Notes: a model not told the origin generated them from the letters alone. Counted from the stretch's first letter, positions 1 through 6,992 are shown. The stretch is 14,125 nucleotides of DNA from CALMJB01 sp963977945 (GCA_963977945.1 CAXBQO010000019.1:1-14125), one strand, 5' to 3'. Translations and numbers: made by a program.

Positions 1-214
1 CATATCGATCAAGGATCTTGCCATAAAAGTTGCGGCTCTTCTTGGCAAAGAGGGGTGCGAGATTTTAGGCAAAGAGGATCAAGGCTGGAACCCGGGGCGT
101 TATGTGCCTGATGTTAGTTTTGTGAAAAAAAGTCTTAATCTTGAACAACAGACATCGCTTGATGAAGCGATTATCAGAACGGCCATTTGGAACGGGTGGA
201 AGCCTTGGGTTTAG
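1..214 (+). CDS. C-terminal end of an NAD-dependent sugar-nucleotide epimerase/dehydratase (5' end outside window)
   Basis: An open frame enters at position 2 and stops at TAG 212-214, giving 70 residues. It reads ISIKDLAIKVAALLG near the start, then NPGRYVPDVSFVKKSLNL and finally LDEAIIRTAIWNGWKP. This is the usual C-terminal end of extended short-chain dehydrogenase/epimerases that act on nucleotide sugars: an 'I+DLA..VA.LLG' helix, an 'R-Y-V-P-D' substrate-domain motif, and a last helix 'L.EAI.RT..W'. The Rossmann domain and the catalytic YxxxK lie outside, so the substrate cannot be named. Such genes usually belong to surface polysaccharide or glycosylation clusters. The stop codon overlaps the end of the truncated sucC frame on the other strand by 4 bp. 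Family membership is fairly sure; the exact enzyme is not. Confidence 0.72.
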   Translation, partial: ISIKDLAIKVAALLGKEGCEILGKEDQGWNPGRYVPDVSFVKKSLNLEQQTSLDEAIIRTAIWNGWKPWV

Positions 215-885
215 TGAAGCTTTCTGATTGGGTGGCGGAAGAATGCGTTATCGTCGAGCGTCACTTTTCCATCGAGTGCAATGATCCGTCCATCTGCAGT
301 CTTTACTAGTGGATTGACCTCAACAAGAGTGGCATCGGAGGCTTGGAAGGTCTTCCAGAGAGTTACTAGAACCTCAGCAACACCCTTCTCTACATCTGCG
401 GGGAATCCACCTTTACGAACAATGTCGATAGCCTTGTCGAGTGAAATTCCTTCATTGGGATCAATATGAACTTTGGCGAGTTTTTCCGGGGTTTTATGGG
501 CAACTTCTTCAATATCCATTCCGCCTGAGACTGAAGCCATTACAAGGAATGAACGAGCAGCGCGGTCAAGAAGGATTGCTAAGTAATACTCGCTCTCAAT
601 CGGGGCGGCGGCTGCAATCATTACTTTATGAACGGTGTGGCCTTTGATATCCATGCCCAAAATTTGGGCAGATTTTTCAAATGTATCTTGTGGATTTTCC
701 GCTAATTTAACTCCGCCGGCTTTACCACGGCCACCAACTTTTACTTGCGCTTTAACAACAACTTTGCCGCCAATTTTTTCTGCTGCAGCTTTTGCTTCAT
801 CTGCAGAAGTTGCTACCGCACCGGCGAGAACTGGAATCTGATGTGACTCAAAAAGATCTCGGGCTTGATACTCAAATAAATCCAA
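211..885 (-). CDS. sucC: N-terminal ATP-grasp fragment of succinyl-CoA synthetase beta subunit, 3'-truncated (probable pseudogene)
   Basis: SucC is the ADP/GDP-forming TCA-cycle enzyme subunit that pairs with SucD. The 224 residues start MDLFEYQARDLFESHQIPVL and carry the ATP-grasp domain intact: KAQVKVGGRGKAGGVK (45-60), VEVNPLV (188-194, Mg-binding Asn191) and ALDGKVTLDDNAFFRHP (203-219, Asp205). After Pro219 the family match ends abruptly and only five unrelated residues (IRKLH) precede the stop. Full-length SucC is about 390 residues, so the C-terminal CoA-ligase domain is gone and sucD does not follow. The start is TTG at 883-885, supported by a GGAG Shine-Dalgarno 5 nt upstream. pcrA lies just upstream, the normal actinobacterial order pcrA-sucC-sucD. 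The stop overlaps the epimerase stop. It is probably non-functional as a synthetase, or the junction could be an assembly chimera. Confidence 0.85.
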   Translation of the reverse strand: MDLFEYQARDLFESHQIPVLAGAVATSADEAKAAAEKIGGKVVVKAQVKVGGRGKAGGVKLAENPQDTFEKSAQILGMDIKGHTVHKVMIAAAAPIESEYYLAILLDRAARSFLVMASVSGGMDIEEVAHKTPEKLAKVHIDPNEGISLDKAIDIVRKGGFPADVEKGVAEVLVTLWKTFQASDATLVEVNPLVKTADGRIIALDGKVTLDDNAFFRHPIRKLH

Positions 886-951
886 GATTTCTCCAGTTTC
901 TGATTTTCTTAAATTTGAACTGCAGTAATTTAAATCAAATTTGCAGGTGAG

Positions 952-957
952 ATTCTA
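952..957 (-). promoter_or_regulatory. Candidate -10 box for sucC
   Basis: On the minus strand the pcrA-sucC gap carries TAGAAT (TANNNT type) ending 66 nt before the sucC TTG codon. No good -35 box is visible at 16-18 bp, since TTGAGT lies only 13 bp upstream. The leader would be about 60 nt, and it includes the GGAG ribosome-binding site at about 891-894. The position is plausible but this is a single-box call. Confidence 0.3.
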
Positions 958-967
958 GCCGTAACTT

Positions 968-3280
968 TTAACTCAATTTTTCCACGGGCGCATAACGTAA
1001 TAGCAATCGCTTTTCGCCGGCCGAGCCAAAATCAATAGTGGCTTCGGCGCGATCGCCATCGCCATTAACTGCAACTACTGTTCCTAAACCAAAGGTGTCA
1101 TGTGACACACGTTCTCCAACAGTTAACTGCATTGTTTGATTTTTTGGTTTGGTTGATTTGGATTTTGCACTAGCTGCAAAGTTGCTACGCATTTTAATAT
1201 TTGTTTTTTCACTACCGATTCCAGATTTAGAACTAACCAAACTTTGATTTGCAGATTGCCAATCAATTAACTCTTCTGGAATCTCTTGCAGAAAGCGCGA
1301 TGCTGGGTTGTAATTTGGCGCTCCCCAAACCGATCGATATTGCGATCTTGAAACATAAAGATTTCGTTGCGCTCTGGTTAATCCAACGTAAGCCAAACGA
1401 CGTTCCTCTTCTAATTCATCTTTCTCACCAATTGCTCGATTATGCGGAAAGACTCCTTCTTCCATTCCGGTTAAGAAAACAGTTGGAAATTCCAAACCTT
1501 TTGCGGTGTGCAATGTCATCATGGTTACAACACCACCGTGATCATCACCTTCTGGAATTTCATCAGCATCTGCTACCAACGAAATTTGTTCTAGAAATTC
1601 ACCAAGTGTTGGAGTTATTCCCTCGCTAAATTGCATTGTTTCAAAATCAGTTGCGACCGAAACAAACTCTTGTAAGTTTTCTACCCGCACTTCATCTTGT
1701 GGATCTTTACTATTTGATAGTTCACTTAGTAAGCCAGATTGTTCTAATACCGCTGAAGTAATTACCGAAGGCCTTGCTTTTGCCTCATTTAAAACTTGAA
1801 AACTTTTTATCAGTTCTACAAATTCAACAATCGCAGCAATAGATCTAGCGGGATAATCTGGAATTTGGCGCACTTCAGTTAAGCCTTGCCAAAGTGATAA
1901 TTGATTTTGATTTCGCCAAGTATCTAGTTGATCAAGAGCGCGATCTCCGATGCCACGTTTTGGAGTATTAATAATGCGGCGCAATGAAACTTCATCGGAA
2001 TCATTTTCAATCACGCGCAAATAAGCCAAAATATCTTTAACCTCTTTGCGTTCGTAAAATCGAACCCCGCCTACAACTTTGTATGGAATTCCGACTCTTA
2101 AGAAAACTTCTTCAAAAACGCGAGATTGCGCATTAGTGCGGTAAAAAATTGCAGTTTCACCTGGGTTTGAAAGTTGTTCTTTTTTTAGACGGACAATTTC
2201 GCTGATTACAAACTCGGCTTCATCATGTTCTGAGTCTGCGATATAACCAATTATTTTTGGACCAGAACCAGAATCTGACCAAAGATTTTTTGCTTTTCGA
2301 TCTTCATTGTTTGCAATTACCGCATTTGCAGCACTTAAAATATTTTGCGTTGATCGGTAATTTTGTTCTAGCAAAATCGTATTTGCATCTGGGTAATCCT
2401 CTTCAAACTGCAAAATATTTCTAATGGTCGCGCCACGGAATGCATAAATAGATTGGTCAGCATCGCCCACTACACAGAGTTCGGCTTGTTCATAACCATC
2501 ACCTGGTTTGCCAACCAATTCACTAATTAATTGGTATTGCGCATGATTTGTATCTTGATACTCATCTACCAAAATATGTCGAAACCTTGACCGGTATTTA
2601 TTTCGTACATTTGGTTCGCGCTGTAGAACTGCAACCATATTCATAATCAAATCATCAAAATCCATAGAGTTCGCAGTCTTTAATCGCTTTTGATACTGAG
2701 CAAATACTTCAGCAACAACCTCTTCAAAATGATTCTTTACTGTTTGTTGATAATCCGCCGGTCCCATCAATTCATTTTTCGCATTTGAAATTGCGGCGCT
2801 GACAGCACGTGGTGCGTATCTTTTAGTATCCATCTTTAAATCATTCATCACAATTGCAGCCAGACGCTGACTATCTGATTGATCGTAAATTGTGAATGAG
2901 TTTTTGTAACCTAAAACTGTGGCATCGGTGCGCAACATTCGCACGCAAGCAGAGTGAAATGTTGAAACCATCATTGATTTAGCTCGCTCGCCCACTAGTT
3001 CGGCAACGCGCATTTTCATTTCGCCCGCAGCTTTATTGGTAAAAGTGATTGCAAGTATTTGATGTGGCGCAACATTTCTAGCCGCCATCAAATACGCGAT
3101 TCTTCTGGTGAGAACTCGAGTCTTGCCAGAACCAGCGCCCGCCACAACCAAAAGCGGGGAACCTGCATGTGTCACCGCAGAAATTTGTTGCGGATTTAAA
3201 CCAATTAACAGATTACTTTCAATATTCTGCTTACTCTGCTTACTCTCTTTATTCTGCAGATTTTGATTATTTTGATTCAT
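968..3280 (-). CDS. pcrA: ATP-dependent DNA helicase PcrA/UvrD1 (SF1A)
   Basis: A 3'-5' helicase of nucleotide-excision repair and transcription-replication conflict resolution, 770 residues, normal for actinobacterial PcrA/UvrD1. All SF1A motifs are visible: Q motif LNPQQ (28-32), Walker A GAGSGKT (48-54), Ia TFTNKAAGEMK (79-89), II VDEYQDTN (238-245), III GDADQSIYAFRGA (272-284), IV LEQNYRS (304-310), V TLHTAKGLEFPTVFL (589-603) and VI YVGLTRAQR (631-639). A basic Ser/Lys linker (about 680-716) leads to a C-terminal Tudor/KOW-like domain (717-770, VGERVSHDTFGLGTVVAV), which in PcrA contacts RNA polymerase. The first ~25 residues are a low-complexity Asn/Gln/Ser/Lys extension built from 9-bp tandem duplications. 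The start is ATG 3278-3280; no in-frame start lies between it and an upstream stop, and no convincing Shine-Dalgarno is seen. It is divergent from the PIG-L gene with 24 bp between starts. Confidence 0.96.
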   Translation of the reverse strand: MNQNNQNLQNKESKQSKQNIESNLLIGLNPQQISAVTHAGSPLLVVAGAGSGKTRVLTRRIAYLMAARNVAPHQILAITFTNKAAGEMKMRVAELVGERAKSMMVSTFHSACVRMLRTDATVLGYKNSFTIYDQSDSQRLAAIVMNDLKMDTKRYAPRAVSAAISNAKNELMGPADYQQTVKNHFEEVVAEVFAQYQKRLKTANSMDFDDLIMNMVAVLQREPNVRNKYRSRFRHILVDEYQDTNHAQYQLISELVGKPGDGYEQAELCVVGDADQSIYAFRGATIRNILQFEEDYPDANTILLEQNYRSTQNILSAANAVIANNEDRKAKNLWSDSGSGPKIIGYIADSEHDEAEFVISEIVRLKKEQLSNPGETAIFYRTNAQSRVFEEVFLRVGIPYKVVGGVRFYERKEVKDILAYLRVIENDSDEVSLRRIINTPKRGIGDRALDQLDTWRNQNQLSLWQGLTEVRQIPDYPARSIAAIVEFVELIKSFQVLNEAKARPSVITSAVLEQSGLLSELSNSKDPQDEVRVENLQEFVSVATDFETMQFSEGITPTLGEFLEQISLVADADEIPEGDDHGGVVTMMTLHTAKGLEFPTVFLTGMEEGVFPHNRAIGEKDELEEERRLAYVGLTRAQRNLYVSRSQYRSVWGAPNYNPASRFLQEIPEELIDWQSANQSLVSSKSGIGSEKTNIKMRSNFAASAKSKSTKPKNQTMQLTVGERVSHDTFGLGTVVAVNGDGDRAEATIDFGSAGEKRLLLRYAPVEKLS
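3226..3243. repeat. Perfect 9-bp tandem duplication in the pcrA N-terminal codons
   Basis: TCTGCTTAC occurs twice without a gap (3226-3234 and 3235-3243). The unit is three codons long, so it stays in frame and gives the SKQSKQ repeat in PcrA. It looks like replication slippage in a segment that tolerates length change. Confidence 0.85.
3260..3277. repeat. Second perfect 9-bp tandem duplication at the pcrA start
   Basis: ATTTTGATT occurs twice in a row (3260-3268, 3269-3277), immediately after the pcrA ATG, and encodes NQNNQN. It is unrelated in sequence to the neighbouring 9-bp duplication at 3226-3243. It also lies within the 50 bp upstream of the divergent deacetylase gene and so may form part of its promoter. 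Confidence 0.85.
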
Positions 3281-3288
3281 ATCGGCGG

Positions 3289-3294
3289 TAATCT
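3289..3294 (+). promoter_or_regulatory. Candidate -10 box for the PIG-L deacetylase gene
   Basis: TAATCT ends 10 nt before the ATG at 3305, so transcription would begin within a few bases of the start codon. No Shine-Dalgarno is visible, which fits a very short or absent leader. A clear -35 box is not seen; the nearest TTGATT sites are at spacings of 20 and 11 bp. Confidence 0.3.
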
Positions 3295-3304
3295 TGCCAC
3301 CCTC

Positions 3305-4030
3305 ATGCGACCTCTTCCTGACTCAGAAATCGAGCGCGTCCTAGTAGTCACTGCACACCCAGATGATTGCGATTTTGGCGCCGCCGGCACCATCGCCCAG
3401 TGGAGTGCAAAGGGCATAAAAGTCTCATACTGCATCTGCACAAATGGTGATCAAGGTGGAGAAGATCCAACAGTTCCGCGAGAAGAGATGCCAAAAATTA
3501 GACAAGCAGAACAACGCGCCGCTGGAAAAATTCTTGGCGTTGATGACATTACATTTTTAAATTATCGAGATGGTTGGCTAACTCCAACAATTGAATTGCG
3601 CAAAGAAATTGTTCGAGTAATTAGAAAAGTTAAGCCGCAAAGAATGTTGATCCAATCACCAGATAGAAATTGGGATCGATTATTTGCCAGCCATCCAGAT
3701 CATATGGCTGCTGGTGAGGCCGCAATTCAAGCGGTCTATCCAGATTCCCGAAATGCATTTGCATTTGAAGATTTATTAAAAAATGAAGGATTACAACCTT
3801 GGCGCGTTAAAGAAGTTTGGATGATGTCTACTAATCAACCAGATCACTTTGTTGATATCACTAGTACTTTTGATAAAAAACTTGCCGCACTGCACGCACA
3901 TGTAAGTCAGACCGCACATAATCCAGATATGCCAAAGATGGTTAGGGAATGGGGCGAGCGCAACGCTGCTAACAATAATTTGCCAGCGGGCTCAGTCGCT
4001 GAAATATTTAAAATCGTAAATACTGATTAA
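3305..4030 (+). CDS. PIG-L/LmbE family zinc deacetylase
   Basis: This family removes N-acetyl groups from GlcNAc-type sugars: MshB and Mca in mycothiol metabolism, BshB, GlcNAc-PI deacetylase. The 241-residue product has the metal and catalytic motif VVTAHPDD (14-21; His18 and Asp21 as zinc ligands, Asp20 as general base), the family segment CTNGDQGGEDP (45-55) and the second metal motif SHPDH (129-133; His133). No signal peptide or membrane segment is visible, so it is probably cytoplasmic. A 14-codon longer reading from 3263 exists, but it would run into pcrA and adds no family sequence, so ATG 3305 is chosen. It converges on the cyclophilin gene with 15 bp between stops. The substrate cannot be told: 241 residues is shorter than typical MshB/Mca, and no mycothiol gene is nearby. 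Confidence 0.88.
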   Translation: MRPLPDSEIERVLVVTAHPDDCDFGAAGTIAQWSAKGIKVSYCICTNGDQGGEDPTVPREEMPKIRQAEQRAAGKILGVDDITFLNYRDGWLTPTIELRKEIVRVIRKVKPQRMLIQSPDRNWDRLFASHPDHMAAGEAAIQAVYPDSRNAFAFEDLLKNEGLQPWRVKEVWMMSTNQPDHFVDITSTFDKKLAALHAHVSQTAHNPDMPKMVREWGERNAANNNLPAGSVAEIFKIVNTD

Positions 4031-4048
4031 AAGTTATTTGTAATTTTA
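4028..4048. terminator. Weak AT-only hairpin between convergent stops
   Basis: TAAAAGTTA, a 4-nt loop TTTG, then TAATTTTA form an 8-bp stem with one bulged G. The stem contains the stop codons of both converging genes (4028-4030 on plus, 4046-4048 on minus). It has no G:C pairs, so it is weak as an intrinsic terminator. It is recorded because it is the only structure in the 15-bp convergent gap. Confidence 0.25.
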
Positions 4049-4834
4049 CTTAGCGCGTGCAGAAATAATCGCTATTTTTTGATTTGGTTTACAAAGCGGA
4101 TCACAGTTATTAACGCCCGCTGCTGCCACTTGTTTAACAATATCTAGTCCTTTTGTAACTCTTCCCCAAATTGTGTAATCACCATTAAGAGATGAATCTT
4201 GATAAACAATAAAGAATTGACTGCCATTTGTGCCACGACCTTGTGAATTTAAACCGGTATTGGCCATTGCGACTGTTCCGGCTGGGTAGTTATTTGGCTT
4301 TGTGGTTGGTTTATTCTCATCATCATATGTAAATGGTGGACCGCCCATTCCAGAGCCAGTTGGATCACCACATTGCAATATAAAAGGATTTGTTGCTTCT
4401 AATCGATGGCACAGGGTTTGATCAAAAAACTTATTGTTAGCAAGCGACGTTAAAACTTGAACAGTTACCGGAGCTTTTGTGCCATCGGCTTCAATCACGA
4501 TGTCACCACAATTTGTTGTGAGAGTTAAAGTTTTAACTGCATATGTTGGTTTGATTTTTGGGGTTGGTACTGAAATTGCGCGATGCGCCCGAATATTGGT
4601 TGGTTGGCAAATATCAATATTTGTTTGAGAGTTTAAAGTATCAACCGTGCTGGTATCACTACCTTTCTTTTTCTTTTGATTATCAGCAACTGGATTAGTT
4701 GAACTTTTTCCTTTTGAATTTGTTGATGGTGTTGAAGTTGGATTTGCGAATGCAAAATTGGTTGCAGAAATTGTGATTAACAGCGTTGCCAATAAATATG
4801 CTGAAATAGTTTTGGCATTTGAAATTTTCTGCAT
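4046..4834 (-). CDS. Secreted cyclophilin-type peptidyl-prolyl cis-trans isomerase
   Basis: This is a proline isomerase that probably acts outside the membrane in protein folding. The 262 residues begin with a signal peptide: Lys3 and Lys8, hydrophobic segment about 11-29, and likely cleavage after AFA (residue 30). There is no cysteine at the site, so it is not a lipoprotein. A Ser/Thr/Asn/Lys-rich low-complexity segment (31-75, with KKKK at 54-57) leads to the cyclophilin domain (about 98-262). Active-site landmarks are CHRL (142-145, Arg144 matching the cyclophilin catalytic Arg), LQCGDPTGSG (153-162), NGSQFFIVY (203-211) and GDYTIWGRV (218-226). Six cysteines (76, 109, 142, 155, 244, 248) all lie after the signal peptide, so disulfides are possible. 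ATG 4832-4834 sits 6 nt behind a TANNNT box. Confidence 0.9.
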   Translation of the reverse strand: MQKISNAKTISAYLLATLLITISATNFAFANPTSTPSTNSKGKSSTNPVADNQKKKKGSDTSTVDTLNSQTNIDICQPTNIRAHRAISVPTPKIKPTYAVKTLTLTTNCGDIVIEADGTKAPVTVQVLTSLANNKFFDQTLCHRLEATNPFILQCGDPTGSGMGGPPFTYDDENKPTTKPNNYPAGTVAMANTGLNSQGRGTNGSQFFIVYQDSSLNGDYTIWGRVTKGLDIVKQVAAAGVNNCDPLCKPNQKIAIISARAK

Positions 4835-4840
4835 GTGCTA

Positions 4841-4846
4841 AGTGTA
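4841..4846 (-). promoter_or_regulatory. -10 box for the cyclophilin gene, predicting a leaderless mRNA
   Basis: TACACT on the minus strand ends 6 nt before the ATG, which puts the transcription start on or next to the start codon. No Shine-Dalgarno precedes the gene. A -35 match is not evident. Confidence 0.45.
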
Positions 4847-4918
4847 GAAGTGGGCGGAAAAGGATTTCTATGCAAACAAAACAATTACGCTCAATCAAGA
4901 GCAAACTCTAAGCGGCTT

Positions 4919-6037
4919 TTAAGAATCTAACCTTTGCAGTACTAATTCAACTCGAGCAAACTCCTTTAAATCTGAGTATCCGCAGGTAGCCATCGCGCGC
5001 TTTAATGCGCCAAAAAGATTCATGGTTCCATCTGATCTATTTGATGGACCAACTAAGACTTCTTTTAATGTGCCAACTGTTCCAACATTTACTCGATTAC
5101 CTCTTGGCAATGTTTGATGTGCAGCTTCTGGTCCCCAATGCCAACCTAATCCTGGTGCTTCTTTAGCGCGTGCCAAAGGAGATCCAATCATTACTGCATC
5201 AGCACCGCAGGCAATTGCTTTTGCAATCTCGCCACTTTTTCCAATTGATCCATCGGCAATTACATGAACATAACGGCCACCGGATTCTTCGATGTATTCC
5301 CGTCTTGCGGCTGCGACATCAACAATTGCCGAAGCCATCGGAACTGAAATACCTAAAACCGTTTTTGTCGTATGAGTTGATCCGCCACCAAAACCAACCA
5401 AAACCGCAGCGGCTCCAGCACGCATTAAATGCAACGCACCTTGAGTTGTGGCACAACCACCAACAATTACCGGAACATCTAATTCATAAATAAACTCTTT
5501 TAAATTTAGTGGCGCGGTTTGATTTGATACATGTTCGGCTGAAACTGTGGTGCCACGAATTACAAATATATCTACGCCCGCTGCTAATACCGCTTTGTGA
5601 AATTGGGCAGTTCGTTGTGGACTTAATGCGCCGGCAACAATCACGCCCGCTTCGCGAATTTGTTTTACCCGCTCTTTAATTAATGTCGGTTGAATCGGAA
5701 CCGCGTATAACTCTTGCATCTTGGAAATCGCTTCGGCTTCAGAAAATTTTGCAATCTTTGCTAACTGCGCTTCGGCATCTTCGTGACGGGTCCAGATTCC
5801 TTCTAAATTTAAAACGCCAAGTCCTCCAAGTTTGCCGATTTCAATCGCGGTCTTTGGTGAAACCACTGAATCCATTGGCGCAGCAACCGCTGGCAAATCA
5901 AATTTATATGCGTCTAATTGCCAGTTGAGTGAAACCTCTTCTACATCTCTGGTACGACGAGTTGGAACGATTGCGATGTCATCAAAAGAATAAGCCGATT
6001 TCGCCCTTTTGCCAGGGCCAATTTCCACTTCGGACAT
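4919..6037 (-). CDS. guaB3: GuaB3 family IMP dehydrogenase-related protein
   Basis: A 372-residue (beta/alpha)8 protein of the IMPDH/GMP reductase superfamily without CBS domains. Visible features: SFDDIAIVP (17-25, the IMPDH 'YDDVLLVP' motif), APMDSVVS (53-60), GALSP (136-140), IVGGCATT (191-198), flexible loop GFGGGSTHTT (215-224), phosphate and ribose sites ADGSIGKSGEIAKAIACGAD (261-280) and MIGSPLA (283-289). In true IMPDH the loop reads GxGSxCTT. Here the catalytic Cys position is His222, as I recall for actinobacterial GuaB3 proteins, so ordinary IMPDH chemistry through a Cys-linked intermediate is not expected. Length and the GGRYVHVIADG segment match GuaB3 closely. In other actinobacteria it follows guaB2; no guaB2 is present here. 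Start ATG 6035-6037 lies 7 nt behind TAGGCT. Family assignment is secure; the reaction is not. Confidence 0.9.
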   Translation of the reverse strand: MSEVEIGPGKRAKSAYSFDDIAIVPTRRTRDVEEVSLNWQLDAYKFDLPAVAAPMDSVVSPKTAIEIGKLGGLGVLNLEGIWTRHEDAEAQLAKIAKFSEAEAISKMQELYAVPIQPTLIKERVKQIREAGVIVAGALSPQRTAQFHKAVLAAGVDIFVIRGTTVSAEHVSNQTAPLNLKEFIYELDVPVIVGGCATTQGALHLMRAGAAAVLVGFGGGSTHTTKTVLGISVPMASAIVDVAAARREYIEESGGRYVHVIADGSIGKSGEIAKAIACGADAVMIGSPLARAKEAPGLGWHWGPEAAHQTLPRGNRVNVGTVGTLKEVLVGPSNRSDGTMNLFGALKRAMATCGYSDLKEFARVELVLQRLDS

Positions 6038-6044
6038 TTACAAA

Positions 6045-6050
6045 AGCCTA
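6045..6050 (-). promoter_or_regulatory. -10 box for guaB3, predicting a leaderless mRNA
   Basis: TAGGCT (TANNNT) on the minus strand ends 7 nt before the guaB3 ATG. There is no Shine-Dalgarno in between. The whole gap from the upstream MerR gene is 46 bp. Confidence 0.42.
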
Positions 6051-6083
6051 CCGGTATTAAATGGAAAGAAATAATCTGCGCGG

Positions 6084-6992
6084 TTATAACCCGACCGCAT
6101 ACGCGATTTCATTCACCGCGTCGGAAAGATCTTGTGCAACTATCGCGCCATCGGTTCGACAGTTATGCCAACCAGGGCCACCAATTACCAACCTTGGTGC
6201 TGGACGCACATTAGGTAATTCTGTAATAAATCTTTCATCGGCATTTTCTGGCAATTGCGCCCATAAAAAAATCGCCGGTGGTGCAGATTTGCGAACCACT
6301 TCGGCGATTGCGGCAAATGGAGTGCGCGCACCCAGAAAATGAGTTTCGATTTTATTTTCAGCCAGCGCTGCACCTAATGCCCGAAGTGCCAATGTGTGTA
6401 GCTCTTCGCCAACTGATGCCAACAAAACCGGTCGAGCATTCACTGGTGTTCGAAGCAATGATTGTTGCTGACCAAAAATTCGTTTTAGAATTTCAGTAAG
6501 TAAATGTTCTGATGCTATTTGCGAAGCTAAATTAGATTCGGCCCATTCTTCGCCTAGTTCAATGAGAAGCGGAACCACCACATCGTTCCAAGTTGCCGCC
6601 GATCCACTTCGTGAAATCTCTTTTTGAAGTACCGCCTCAATAACTGTGCGATCCATTCCACGTGCGGCATTTAATAATGTCTGAATCGTTTGCGTGCTGA
6701 TTTTTTGATTTGCTGCCTTTATCGAAACTTTAAAACTTGATGAAACTTTTTTAGGTTTTTCTCGTTTAGCTTTAGCCGCCGCTTCTGCTGGTGATACCCC
6801 AGAAATAATTAACCGGCGCATCAAAGTTAATTTCGCTAAATCGCTGGTGGAATAGCGTCGATGTTGTCCGCTGTTATGGTCACTTGGACCTAGGCCATAT
6901 CTGCGATCCCACGTGCGCAATGTCGCGGGCGCTACGCCCAATCTACGAGCCACTGCAGCCACGGTTAAGGGTGGCTCAGACCAATTGCTCAT
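6084..6992 (-). CDS. MerR family regulator with C-terminal cobalamin-binding-like domain (CarH/LitR-like architecture)
   Basis: The 302 residues comprise an N-terminal MerR winged helix (8-75: TVAAVARRLGVAPATLRTWDRR-type recognition helix, then GQHRRYS 42-48), a variable linker (76-100) and a helical bundle plus Rossmann-like region (about 100-302) resembling the B12-binding module of CarH/LitR. Trp150 and Glu162-His163 recall the W...EH residues that cap adenosylcobalamin in CarH, but are 11 rather than 9 residues apart. The lower-ligand motif DxHxxG appears as ELHTLA (197-202): His199 is kept, Asp becomes Glu and Gly becomes Ala. A GGPGW turn (271-275) is present. It may therefore be a light/B12 sensor, or a relative that lost the cofactor. 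It is divergent from the whiB gene with 124 bp between starts. No Shine-Dalgarno or TANNNT box is evident at ATG 6990-6992. Confidence 0.85.
   Translation of the reverse strand: MSNWSEPPLTVAAVARRLGVAPATLRTWDRRYGLGPSDHNSGQHRRYSTSDLAKLTLMRRLIISGVSPAEAAAKAKREKPKKVSSSFKVSIKAANQKISTQTIQTLLNAARGMDRTVIEAVLQKEISRSGSAATWNDVVVPLLIELGEEWAESNLASQIASEHLLTEILKRIFGQQQSLLRTPVNARPVLLASVGEELHTLALRALGAALAENKIETHFLGARTPFAAIAEVVRKSAPPAIFLWAQLPENADERFITELPNVRPAPRLVIGGPGWHNCRTDGAIVAQDLSDAVNEIAYAVGL

Noticed and set aside
3263..3304. Longer start for the PIG-L gene (MIILIHIGGNLATL extension)
   Set aside because: It overlaps the pcrA coding start, adds no family sequence, and ATG 3305 sits directly before the conserved LVVTAHPDD region with a TANNNT box upstream.
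4695..4904. 69-codon minus-strand frame upstream of and overlapping the cyclophilin start
   Set aside because: It reads out of frame through the signal-peptide region, has no family resemblance, and would include the cyclophilin promoter box.
6061..6342. Plus-strand frame of 93 codons opposite the MerR gene
   Set aside because: It is an antisense shadow of the cobalamin-like domain with no ribosome-binding site or motif.
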